This document shows, one piece after another, positions 23,821-33,870 of a stretch of 64,000 nt of DNA. How positions within the stretch are numbered: the stretch's first letter is position 1; each line of letters starts with the position of its first letter. A model generated the notes under the pieces. It was given only the letters and a program-made list of their open reading frames with translations. It was not told the origin of the DNA and did not search any database. The DNA is from Atherinomorus stipes (Eukaryota; Chordata; Actinopteri; Atheriniformes; Atherinidae). The stretch spans positions 675,001-739,000 of the forward strand of contig JALJCO010003012.1 of the NCBI GenBank assembly GCA_023101725.1, written 5' to 3'. The translations under genes were made by a program, and so were the position numbers.

Positions 23821-24073
23821 ATCTCTTTGCAATAATGTGTTGTTTTTGATAGCCAAAAAATCCCAAATTTGCTTGATAAATGTATTCTCAATTTAATCTT
23901 TTATTCTATTCTTTTTTTTTTTTTTCCCCCAATGATCTGGCGGCCCCCTGAAATTATCATACGACCCACATGGGTGTCCCGACCCTCAGTTTGAAAACCA
24001 CTGCTTTATAGCTCCAGCCAGACTGGAGCTACTACAGACCTGCACGGAGCAACATGTGATCAAATCTCTTACC

Positions 24074-24330
24074 TGCAGAAGCTCCTCGCTTGTTGCGTTG
24101 ATATTCAGCTCCAAAGGCTCAACCTCTGTTTATAAAGCCTGTTTAGCTGACTGTTTAATGTTGTTCGACTCTGTTGCAAGACCTGGCGTGACTATTTTCA
24201 GCTCTTTTGTTACCAAAGCAGAGGGAGGGTGCTGTGTGCAGACACACTGTCCCAACACCTCCGAAGTTTCCTCCACTTTAGGTGACCACGTAGACTTTTT
24301 ATTTGAGAACCGACCTAATTAATACTCATA
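24074..24330 (-). pseudogene. exon-like block with a strong splice donor, reading frame broken
   Basis: On the minus strand a frame beginning GRFSNKKSTWSPKVEETSEV runs about 64 codons to a TAA. It continues in the same frame as TEVEPLELNINATSEELLQ, directly followed by the donor GTAAGAG (CAG|GTAAGA, exon end 24074). The composition is protein-like, but the TAA and the lack of an in-frame ATG mean it is either untranslated leader or a decayed coding exon. It lies head-to-head with the predicted pex2 start, across the CCAAT block. I do not recognise the protein. It may belong with the coiled-coil exon at 17.2 kb; the exons needed between them are not identified. Confidence 0.3.
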
Positions 24331-24570
24331 CAGCACTGTCACGTCATCGTTCTTAAATCTTTTTGGCGCAGCTTACTCTGTGAAGCGGGCGTAGAGGCAG
24401 CTAAACATGAGTATTTTTCTTTCATTATGAACTGATTAAAGTAATAATTGTCTCTTCAACAGTCGTTATGCGCCGTTGCTACAACTGTGGACCTGTTTTT
24501 ATTACCAAGATGACCAACTCTGCAGCTGTGTAATGTGGTTGGATAATTTTGGTCACGGGCTTCTGAATCA

Positions 24571-24616
24571 TGACGTTCCTGCCAATCATTGGTTGGCTTT
24601 CTGTAGGAGGCGGGTC
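24571..24616 (+). promoter_or_regulatory. compact TATA-less promoter-like block, candidate pex2 promoter
   Basis: Within 46 bp there is a CRE-like TGACGT (24571-24576), a CCAAT box (24582-24586), an inverted CCAAT (ATTGG, 24588-24592) and a GC box (GGAGGCGGG, 24606-24614). There is no TATA box close by. Such a cluster is typical of housekeeping promoters, and paired CCAAT boxes in opposite orientations fit a bidirectional promoter. It sits between the predicted pex2 ATG on the + strand and a - strand exon-like block ending in a strong donor at 24073. Confidence 0.45.
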
Positions 24617-24624
24617 TAAGGGAC

Positions 24625-24697
24625 AACCCGGAAAAGATTGTTTTCAGCGTTGTAAGAGCAGTTACATTGATTTCAGCATCTCACCGATAATAAATGG
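24625..24697 (+). CDS. pex2: predicted pex2 first exon: 5' UTR plus ATG and one base
   Basis: The pex2 coding exon needs an upstream exon that ends one base after a codon boundary. At 24694-24697 the sequence is ATGG followed by GTAAAT, a usable donor, and the ATG is preceded by in-frame TAA and has A at -3. Spliced to 32435 it gives Met-Ala-Asp-Leu-Glu; human PEX2 also begins Met-Ala. A CCAAT/GC-box block lies just upstream. The exon start at 24625 is arbitrary within the leader. Intron 1 would be about 7.7 kb. This is inference; another ATGG|GT upstream could be the real one. Confidence 0.45.
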
Positions 24698-25794
24698 GTA
24701 AATATGCATTTAATACATCACCTAGGAACAATAAGTGTGCGTAATTGTCTTCCATTGACTGTCATTTCAACAGGAATAACGATAGCTGCACGTTTGCTAC
24801 GTGTAAACAGTGTACAGACTCGCAGCTTCACGTTCTGACCTTGTTGCTGTCTAGCACGCAGTCGACTATTTGATGTTTTTCCTCCTGTTTGCACCATGTT
24901 TGTATTTAAAATTAAGTAGATTGTCGATGTCCATCGATGCTTTTAACGCATACTGCATAGGCTTCAAACGAGCAAGTATCGTGAGAATTGGTATTCATTT
25001 TTGTAGTCCAGGAATGCAGGTATTGAAACTTTGGTAAGTAACCTTGTGAGACTGTGTGCTCCTTCCAAAGTATGTTCTGCAGCCCCGCACACAATCCCAT
25101 TATTCCCCGACATAATCAGTGCTAGAGATCAAAACCTTCCGCATTGAGATTCAAGGCAAAGTTGATCTTATTGATTTTCAGGAGACTACTCACTTCATTT
25201 CTCTCATCCCAATCATCACTCCTCTCCTCTTATCTGTCTCTTGGTTATATCTCTCCTTTCCAGTGGCTTTGACTGTACTGCTGTCACACACTCTGCCAAA
25301 ACCAAATCCCCTCTGTGATTATCACATAATGCTCTTGCCTTATTATCAAAATGGAACAGATTTGGGTTTTGTTGTTGTTAAAGGCTGATTGGCACAAGCT
25401 ATAAAAAAAAATTAAGTAGGCAGTGTTGTTATGAGGAAAATGTGGCGCAGATGATTGTATGACATTGAGGCATGGGCCTGCATGCTCCTCTGGAGCTGAA
25501 CACTTAACTTAATGACTGTGGTTTTTAAAGGAGTCAGAAAAGTTAAATTGGGTTGTGATTTCAGTCTGGGGTCACAAGGTTAATTTATACACTTTCCAGA
25601 TGAGGGCAAACGGTAAAGGCAGCAGGGGTGTCATGGAAAGAATTCTACATATGATGCATTTAGACCTATTTCATAAAAAAAAAGTAGTATTCAATTCAGA
25701 GTTATGAGAAACAAAGATCTAAATCTTCTAATTTTATAAGTTTTTACCCTTGTGCTTTCACTCTGGAGCAGAACACACCTTGTTATATTTATAT

Positions 25795-25981
25795 ATATGT
25801 TTGTTTGTTTGTTTTATTGTTATTTTATATCATTATATTTCAAAAGCAATATTTTATTTCACTAAATTATAATTTTGTAAATTTTTATTTATTAGTTTCT
25901 TTAGTTTCTTCTTGTTTGAATGACCATTGTGAATTTAGCCTTTTCTTTAATTGGAAGTATGAATAATTTTGAGGATGATTG
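25795..25981. repeat. Tc1-derived MITE, 3' fragment
   Basis: The text from ATATTTTATTTCACTAAATT to GAATAATTTTGAGGATGATTG matches the right half of the complete element at 40524-41060, including the right terminal repeat followed by TA. The left half is missing. Confidence 0.6.
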
Positions 25982-28448
25982 TATATTTATTGATACACAT
26001 GAAAGAAAAGTAGACAATTTATAAGAAAAGCAGCTGTTGGTTATCTCAGATAAGAAACGCAGGATATTTGGCCATACTGTGTATTTAATAAGTTGGGGAT
26101 ATGTTCATAAGTCATGTTGAGTTTGATCCTTTTTCATACTTGCAGTTAACTATAATAGGCAGACCGCCAGAAAGCACAGTATTTAAAAAAAACCCAAAGA
26201 ACTTAACTTCCATTTGAAGATTCTTGAGGATCCTTTAAAAGTAGCTTCTATACAGTGAAACTCTTCAATTCGTCATCCCTCCGTAGCCTTCACATTTCCA
26301 GATTTTACCGGAGACAAAGAGCAGCTTCCCCTCAGTTTAGAACTTCTTACCCACACACATGTAAATCATTGAAAAGATTTAAAAGGCAGACAAAATGTTT
26401 CCCATTCATTATCCCTGCGCTTTTCATGAATAAAGAAAGGTGAAGAAATGTGCTGATCAAATATTCCACGGGATAACACATTTTATTTGCAAGAGTTCCT
26501 CTCATTGACTCCTAAGAAAGACACTAATTCACTTCTCTCATTTATTAGCTGCTGCTTTTTCCTCCACCCTCATTGTGCCTTTCTGCCCTCTAAATGTTTC
26601 ATGACCTTTTAAGTTGTTTTCTGCAAACCCTTGTACTTATTACTCATACAGCCTTAGCATACTCAACCTTTGTACTCATGAAATCAATTAATTCTCTTAA
26701 ATAATTTACCTTCTGAGCAAACCAGATTAAGCAGAGCACATTTTTGTGTGTCAGATGTGCTGTTCTAACTGATGTCTTTTTTTTTTCTTTCTTTTTTGGT
26801 TTGTGTGTGTGTGTGTGTGTTCAGGCATTAACTCTGCTCTCACCCCACGGCTCGGAGGAGTCTTGGGTGATTAAGGAAAGAGGGGAGCCTTGATAAAGCA
26901 TTAGTGTGTGATGCGCACACAGCCCGAAGACCCCTCTGTGCATCTGCACGCATTCATTTTTCATGAAATAGACTCATAACAATTAGTCTGGTTACCGCCT
27001 GGGTAATCTTAGTGTCCCCGTAATGCCCGTGGTCTGCTGTATGACATCACTCTCTTAAAAGTTCTAAATCTGACATTCTCATCCGTTTTCACAGTGAGGA
27101 CATTAGCAAACCTCGGCTAATAGGTCCTCGCTTGTTCCTGGCGAAAGAAGGGCAATAAAGTGAGGGAGTGGGAGGAAAAAAAAAATACAAGACTGGAGTG
27201 CTCAGAGAAATAGGTTTTATCCACCAGAGCTTTTACGCAAATTAATTTACATGAATGAGTGAAGAAATGTAACGTTGTAATCCAGCACGCTTTGCCAATG
27301 CACAGCCTTTTTCTCAGTATGAGCATCATAGAAAGCCAAGTGAACATTTATGCATTATTCCAGCCAATGCATTATGCTAAAAACCATAGCTAAGTGTTTA
27401 GGAATTTGAGAGCTACAATACTCGAGGAACTAAACTGAGACTTTTGGCCACATTGTTCCCAACTGGCGTGGACTGATAGCCCTGCAAGGAGCTTCGTACC
27501 CTCTACTGCAGGGGAAAAGAAAAATACAAAATATAGAAAATGTCTTTCCCTAGAGACTCTCCATCTTCCCAGCATCCCCCAGTCTTTAGTCCCCCTGCCC
27601 TAAACACCCTCATCCTTCCCCCAGACACCAAAGCCAAGGTCAAGAAGAAAGTGCAGTCTTCCTCTGTCTGTAGGCTATTCCCTGGGTACCCACACCTCAC
27701 TAAGGCCGAGCTGTGTGTGCTACAGGAATGTTCCCTCCTCCTTTGTTGTGACCGTCACTCTCAAGGTCAGCTCCCAGGGAGAGGTTTGAGCTTATCTGTT
27801 CCTCCCCTCCCTTATTTTTCACCTCAGTTATCTTTTCACCCAGTTTTCTGCCTCACTGTATCAGTAGATGGTAGCTCAGAGCTCCCGGCTGGAGGTTTGA
27901 TGACGTGTCATCTGATGCGTCCACCTCTTTGTCTGTCCGTCTTTCTGCACCGTAGCTGTCATTACAAGCTGATGTCTATAGTTTTCAGAGGACCCATTGC
28001 AGCTGCGAGGCTTTTGGCTGATGCCTTGTTCGCTTTTGTTGCCCCGTTTTTCCTTCCTTGCTCTGGTCACACCCCCTTTTTGCCTTGGAGCAGTGTTGTT
28101 GTGGGTTCCCAGTTAGATTGGGTTTTGCTGTTGTCTGTAAGCAAAAAAGGGATAAAGTCTCACCTGATTTAGGACTGCTCAAATGTGGAAAACTAGTTAT
28201 CACAATTATTTTGGTCAATATTGAAATTACAATTATTCAAACTATTTTTAGTTGCACAATACATTTATTCAGCATTTCTGTCTTTGTTAAAATAAACACT
28301 GTAATTGATCATCTATGCAAAACGTTCGAATTGGAAATATAGGCTACAAATATGTACCCTACAGCAGCATTACAATGTATAAAACATTAAATGAATAAAA
28401 TAAACATACTTAGAACATTAAATAAGGCATAAAAAACCTTAATGTATT

Positions 28449-29090
28449 AGGGATGCACAATATTGGAATTTTGGCCAATATCCGATATGCCGATATTTTA
28501 AAACTCATGTGGCCAATAACCGATATTGATACCGATATTAAAGCTGGAAAAAAATAAGCAGTCATTGCAAATAGTTTTGTTTTCCGTTTCCAACACTTTA
28601 AAAAATAGGGGTGGGAAAAAATATCTATACATTGATATATCGGGATATTTTCATAGGCCGATATCAAATCGAAAAAAAATCTCACAAGATTTCATTGTTC
28701 TGTTAAAAAAGCTCACAATATTTTGTGAATTCCTGCAAGATTTCATAACAGAACAGTGAAATATCATGAGATTTTGTTAGTAAATTAGATGGATACCGCA
28801 TTTTTAAATGTCAATATGATATCAGCATATGAAAATATCGAATGACAGACAGCTAAAAAAAAAAAAACATTTTGTTTTTAGTTTATCAGAAACAAGACAA
28901 CTTACACTTTGCACTCTTACTGGTAGCCATGTTGTTGTCGCTTATCATACTGCAATGTGAAATTAACGCTAAGCTCCAGGCAACCAAAAATGCTCTGTTA
29001 TACAAAACTTGATTTACTTATTTTTTAAATCACCCACAACAAATATGCAAATTAATTTGCATTTAATTAGATTTTTCACCCAGGCCTAAT
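28449..29090. repeat. hAT-like MITE fragment with nested GGGTGGGAAAAA MITE
   Basis: TAGGGATGCACAATATTGGA at 28449 with CCGATATGCCGATATT following is a left hAT-type end. At 28606-28850 a partial copy of the element seen at 22004-22620 is inserted (GGGGTGGGAAAAAATAT, then ATCTCACAAGATTTCATTG, then GCATATGAAAATATCG). The right ends of both are missing or eroded. Confidence 0.5.
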
Positions 29091-31461
29091 AAAAAATATC
29101 CCAAAATAAACTTTGTAAAGCTTTAGTGCATTGCTACAGCTGTGTGAGTGTAGGTTCTATCAGGGCCGCGTGTCTCTTTCAGAAATTGTGTAAAGAAAAA
29201 TGGCAAATGAATAGTTTTAACTCGATTATATGAGTTTGTAGATAGATTGACATTGAAATTGAAATCACAGCCCTTACCTGACCTAAATCAAAATACCTTG
29301 CAACATTTCCAGGAAAACGCTTAGAATATTTTAACAGATCTGATTGGACAGCATGTCTTCTTACCTGCTTTATGGCTCTGTTAACTGTGAAACAACTTCC
29401 CAAAAAAGTGTGTTTTTTATGCTGTTTTTTTGTTTTGATTCTCAGTCAGTTGGTTTTCTGACCCAGCACCTTAGAGAAGGGCTTTCCCAGCGTGTTTTTC
29501 CATAAGTACATTCAGTTTTTTTGTGTACGTGCATATGCAATCCCGTCTGTCCTCTACCACACACCCTATCATTACTGTGTAAACACAGGCATTGACTGTG
29601 ACTTTTGACTATTACATAAGGAACATGGATTTCCAGCTGTCTACGATAAAAGCCGTGTAAATTCAAATGCTTAATTTTTATAGGCAGCTCAGCATTGACT
29701 GAAGTGTCTGCTTGTTATATATTTGGCAAGTGCTGCAAGTCTGAAGGGAAGCTGTCAATAGCAATCCCAGCTATTGATATGGCAGTGGGCAGGAGATGTT
29801 ACTTGGCCCTCGACTCCAGCATCCCTCTGATCCCTCTACATCATAATTACATTAATATTGACAGACCCTTGACAATAGTCACATTACTATTGATAGGTGG
29901 TTGTCAATACCGTGTTTCCCCAAATAAAACATATTCATTCATAACTTGTAAACTGCTCGATAAAAGGCTTTGAAAAGACTATTGGACCCGGCCGGGTTTA
30001 CTGTCCCAAGAGGGCTGCTGCTGTGACGGGGATTTCCACCACCTGGCAGCATGTGTGTGTGCGAGCAGCTATGGACTGATAGATTAATTTAGCACTGCAT
30101 TAGAGCTCCGCACAGATCAAGGCTATCCTTGACATACATACATAGTCATAAACACACACATAGACACACACACACTGAAACTCACAGGCACATAATCTCC
30201 ATATTTTCTCCCATCACGGGAAAAACTTTCAGATTAAGCTAAACAAACAGAGCCTGTTTAATGGTTAGCACACACATTCAGACCACCTCTCTGATTTTTT
30301 TTCCCCTCCTTTTTTAATCCAAACTCCCCTCCCGTCACAGGCGAGGTTCTAGTCACTAAACATGGCAGCATTTCAAATGCAGCTGAATGAATTTGTCATA
30401 CCTGCTTACTTCAGCGTGAATTCACTCCTTTTCATTCATTTGCTAATTTTAACTTAGTTGGAAGGTGTATCCTGGCTCTTTTTAAACATTTTTGAATACA
30501 CAGCTGGTTCTGTGCACCACAATGAAACCCCAGTACTGCCACTGTGTGTTCGATTTCTTTTTTTCCTTTAACCTCCTCGAGAAACGTCTAAACTGACCAT
30601 CATCTCTCCCTCTTTCTGTCAAAACTGCCATATTTACCCGGCTGAAATCTCTTTTAAAGCCTCGTGACAAATCCTGTTCAGCGAGACACAAAAGCTACTG
30701 TCAAAAAAAGGGCCACTCTGTCTCCCTCTACTTCTATCTGTGGCCTTCTTGGTCTGTCTCTCCCTGCGTTAGTTAGTCTTCCACTTCTTAAGCATTTCAG
30801 TTGAGGAAAGGGCAGATAAAACTGGAGAACGCATGCGGCACAAAATGGCCCGGACGTCACAATGGTGAGATCCCATATGGAGTTGGATCTTAAGGGGAGA
30901 AGAAAATTGTTCCACATTTGGCAGATGTTTACGGTGTACCAGAGACTGTGCCGTTAGCCTAATCCCTGGTGATGTGATTTGTACACACACCCCTATCTCC
31001 AGAGGGAGCAGGCAGCAAGAGCCCCTGGGCTTCGCCTCCTGTATGAGGAGTGTATGTGTGTGTGTGTTGGATTGTGTGTGTTTATACAGTGGAGAAAGCA
31101 GTCTAAGACCCCCTGCTCCTCTGCATGGCACAGCTCAAAGCTTGCATTAAGGACGGGTTTTACATGTGAAAAGTGATTTCCGTTCCTATGTATAAAGAAA
31201 AATAACCTTCCTAACAGGATGGGCTTCACCTCCGGGGCCTCTTTCCTCCTGACGACAGAGTTGTCCTTTAATAGTTGTGCATCTATATATATTCTATGTA
31301 AACTGAGCTAATATGATGTTACTTGTTCATAAGATGGTCAGTAATTGCATGTTATGAGACTCTAATGTACTTGAATATTCTCAGTTATAGTAACAGTTTG
31401 GTGGTTTGTACTTTTGGTTAACGCGGCATTCTTGTATTAGGAAAAGGTGGTCCCAGTTAAG

Positions 31462-32313
31462 GATAGACCAATACCTCGGCTGGCCGATATTTGCGGTTTT
31501 TGCTGGTATCGGCATCGGCATTGGCTGATATGTCAGGTGTGTCAGTCGATACTAACCGTAATTTACAGACTTTTTTTATATAATTGTGCTTGAAAGTTTA
31601 TACATCCTTAAAGATAGAAAAAATTAGCTGCCAGTGAAATAAGTTGATGTGGACAAAAGTAATAATGAAAACATTTTATAGACATTGTGACATTGATTTT
31701 GTATTGTGGTTCAAAAGAAATATTAAAAACAAACAAAAATGAACAAGTAAACAAGCATAATGGGGGCTAAAATTTTGTTGAGCTACACTTTGAGGCAATC
31801 ACTGTGATCAGGTGTTTTCTGTCACGTTCAGTCAGACTTCTACACCAGTTGGCAGGTATTTTTACCCACTGTTCATGAGCAAGGTGCTTTCATTTCCCTG
31901 GGATAATTTGTTTTTATTATTATTATTTTAAACAAAAATTCAAAATCAATATTTTGTTTCACTAAATTATATTTTAGTAAATTTTTGTTTATTATTCCTT
32001 TTTCAGTTTTGCGTTATTTTAATTACCATTATGAATTTAGCCTTTAAGTACAACTGTAAATATTTATTGCAAGTTTTCCATTTAATATTAGTTTACAAGT
32101 ACACTTTCTTTTGTTATATACTTATTTGAAGTGCTTTTGTTCTTTTTTATATTAAAAGAGATTTAAAATTTCTTTTCATTCTATCCTTCATTATGTTAAT
32201 TTGGGAGTCAGATGCAGTATTGGCTCCAAATATCAGCAGGTTGTATCGGCGATTGGCTGATGAAAAAAAATGGTATCAGTATTGGCCCTAAAAAATCCTG
32301 AATCAACAATCCC
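31462..32313. mobile_element. non-autonomous element with ATCGGC-rich ends, flanked by a 14 bp duplication
   Basis: The ends are rich in TATCGG/GGCTGATAT motifs (GGCTGGCCGATATTTGCGG left; TATCGGCGATTGGCTGATG right). The flanks are identical: TGGTCCCAGTTAAG at 31448-31461 and 32314-32327. Fourteen bases is longer than the 8 bp expected for hAT. A Tc1-derived MITE is nested at 31582-32056. The element lies in the predicted pex2 intron 1, about 110 bp before the acceptor. Confidence 0.65.
31582..32056. mobile_element. Tc1-derived MITE, nested copy
   Basis: The left end AATTGTGCTTGAAAGTTTA and right end TTTAAGTACAACTG, next to TA, match the family at 36962-38088 and 40524-41060. The interior shares GCAATCACTGTGATCAGGTG and TGTTCATGAGCAAGGTGCTT with those copies. 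Confidence 0.7.
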
Positions 32314-32434
32314 TGGTCCCAGTTAAGCAAAATAAACAGTTATGCTTCAAATCAGTTTGTTTTTATGTGTGTTTTACAAAGCTGGCACTAAAAAGCTGAT
32401 TTATTTGTATTTGTTCTTGTTTATATTTTTCCAG

Positions 32435-33420
32435 CAGATTTAGAAACAGAGAACAACAGGCGACAGGAAGCTGGAGGTTGCGGTTCAGATCCTGATGTGG
32501 ACCCCCACACCCCGGTGTTGCGTATCAGCCAGCTGGATGCCCTTGAGTTGGACTCGAGTCTCGAGCAGCTTCTGTGGTCCCAGTTTTCCCAGTGCTTCCA
32601 GAACTGCCGCCCAGGCATTCTCACCCCTCTGGAGCCCGAGCTGAGGGCTCTGCTTCATCTGCTGCTGTGGAGGTTCACACTTTATTCCAGCAACGCCACC
32701 GTGGGCCAGTCTTTACTGAGCCTGCGCTATCACAGCAAATCTCCCTCATCTCCGCGGTACAGGCCTCTGTCCCCCAGGCAGAAGCTGGGCCTGGCTGTAC
32801 TCACCGCAGGGCCTCGATGGCTCCAGGAGCGTTCCCACCACCTGCTGCCGTGCTTAGGTTTGAGTTCAAGGGGACCCGTGTCTGAAAGAGACGGTGGTTT
32901 GCTCCAGCAAGGTCTCCGCAATGCTCTCGCCCTTGTTTCTGGCATCGCAAAGTTTGCAAGTCTCCTTAACTTCCTCGTTTTCCTGAGAAATGGTCGTCAT
33001 CCCGTTCTAGCTGAAAGACTCACAGGAGCGCAGGCGGTTTTCAGTAAGCCCAATGTGGTCAGAGACGTGACTTACCAGTACATGAACCGGGAGCTGCTCT
33101 GGCACGGCTTCGCCGAGTTCCTTATCTTCCTGTTGCCACTGATCAACACAGGAAAACTGAAAGTGGCAGTGTCCTCGTTTTTGTTTGGGGGGGAAGTTTC
33201 TGATGGAGGAGGACCAGATGGAGAAGAGGTTTGGAAGGAGTGTGGACTGTGCGGCGAGTGGCCTACCCTGCCTCATACGGTGGGCTGCCGCCATGTTTTC
33301 TGCTATTACTGCATTAAAAGCCACAGCATTGCGGATGCTTTCTTTACATGCCCTAAATGTGGGGCAGAAGCAGGAGAGCTCGAGGTGGTGAAGATGGAGA
33401 TGCAGGTGGTTGGCAGCTGA
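32435..33420 (+). CDS. pex2: pex2, peroxisome biogenesis factor 2 (RING E3 ligase), main coding exon
   Basis: The protein aligns along its length with vertebrate PEX2 (about 305 residues): VLRISQLDALEL near the start, NATVGQSLLS, YMNRELLWHGFAEFLIFLLP, and a C-terminal RING. The RING reads CGLCGEWPTLPHTVGCRHVF, then CYYCIKSH, and CPKC, with all zinc ligands present. PEX2 is an integral peroxisomal membrane protein that works with PEX10 and PEX12 to ubiquitinate PEX5 for receptor recycling; hydrophobic membrane segments precede the RING. There is no in-frame ATG before the conserved region. The frame stays open back to an acceptor (TTTTTCCAG at 32426-32434, or CAG at 32435-32437, a NAGNAG pair), reading ADLETENNRRQEAGG. 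The exon therefore begins one base into a codon, and the start codon must be in an upstream exon. The GTG at 32497 is not a plausible start. Confidence 0.92.
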
Positions 33421-33870
33421 TGTTTGTTGCATAAAGAAAAAACTTTTTCACAATGAAAAGATAGAGTTGTATAAAATGTGAAGATATTGGTTTTACTGCT
33501 CCTTTTATTTGCCTTTTTTAAAAGCAAGATTTACTCCTGTATGAGCTTATGACCGGACACACTGGAGCGCACACTGATGTGTTATGTTTAATGTATGTGT
33601 GCATATATTGACAGTCCTCTGTGCCCTCTGTTTCTCTGGCTGGACTTTGGATAGAACTATTTGTCTTTGGTGCACTGGACAGACTACAGAGAACCACACA
33701 GAACATATATTTGATGAGTGAATGTGTTGATTTATGCTCCAAATTGGCTCCGTGATGGTGCGCCTGTGTGTGCATGTGTGTGTGTGTGTGTGTGTGTTTG
33801 TTGAAATGGGAATATTTGTTCTGATGAAAAATGCAGAAAGTCAGCTGAATAAATAATGGGAGGAATTTCT
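33421..33870 (+). other. pex2: pex2 3' UTR with poly(A) signal
   Basis: AATAAA at 33848-33853 is the first strong poly(A) signal after the pex2 stop; a second AATAAA-like or ATTAAA signal follows within 100 bp. A (GT)n run lies at about 33766-33798. No other coding signal is present. The exact cleavage site cannot be read from the sequence. Confidence 0.5.

Larger units (their letters stand above)
21330..24003. mobile_element. outer hAT-like element of a nested insertion complex
   Basis: The left end CAGTGGTTTTCACAAT and the right end (complement CAGTGGTTTTCAAACTGAGG) form terminal inverted repeats, flanked by CTTTAAGC (21322-21329) and CTTTATAG (24004-24011), matching at 6 of 8. Of its 2.67 kb at least 1.9 kb is younger elements inserted into it (21813-22928 and 22998-23820). 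No transposase remains. Confidence 0.7.
24698..32434 (+). other. predicted pex2 intron 1
   Basis: If the ATGG at 24694-24697 is the pex2 start, this 7.7 kb is its first intron (GTAAAT ... CCAG). Besides the repeats annotated separately it has a (GT)n run at about 26800-26820. Unusually complex, stop-poor DNA lies at 26825-27060 and 27540-28170; the 210-codon ORF in the latter is Pro/Ser/Leu-rich and open on the other strand too. Confidence 0.4.

Noticed and set aside
27540..28172. 210-codon ATG-initiated ORF on the + strand
   Set aside because: The composition is Pro/Ser/Leu/Cys-rich, the other strand is also open, and there is no recognisable domain or conserved motif. It is best explained by locally C/T-rich, TAA-poor sequence.
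32497..32499. GTG as the start codon of pex2
   Set aside because: Vertebrate nuclear genes do not normally start at GTG, and the frame continues upstream without a stop to a splice acceptor.
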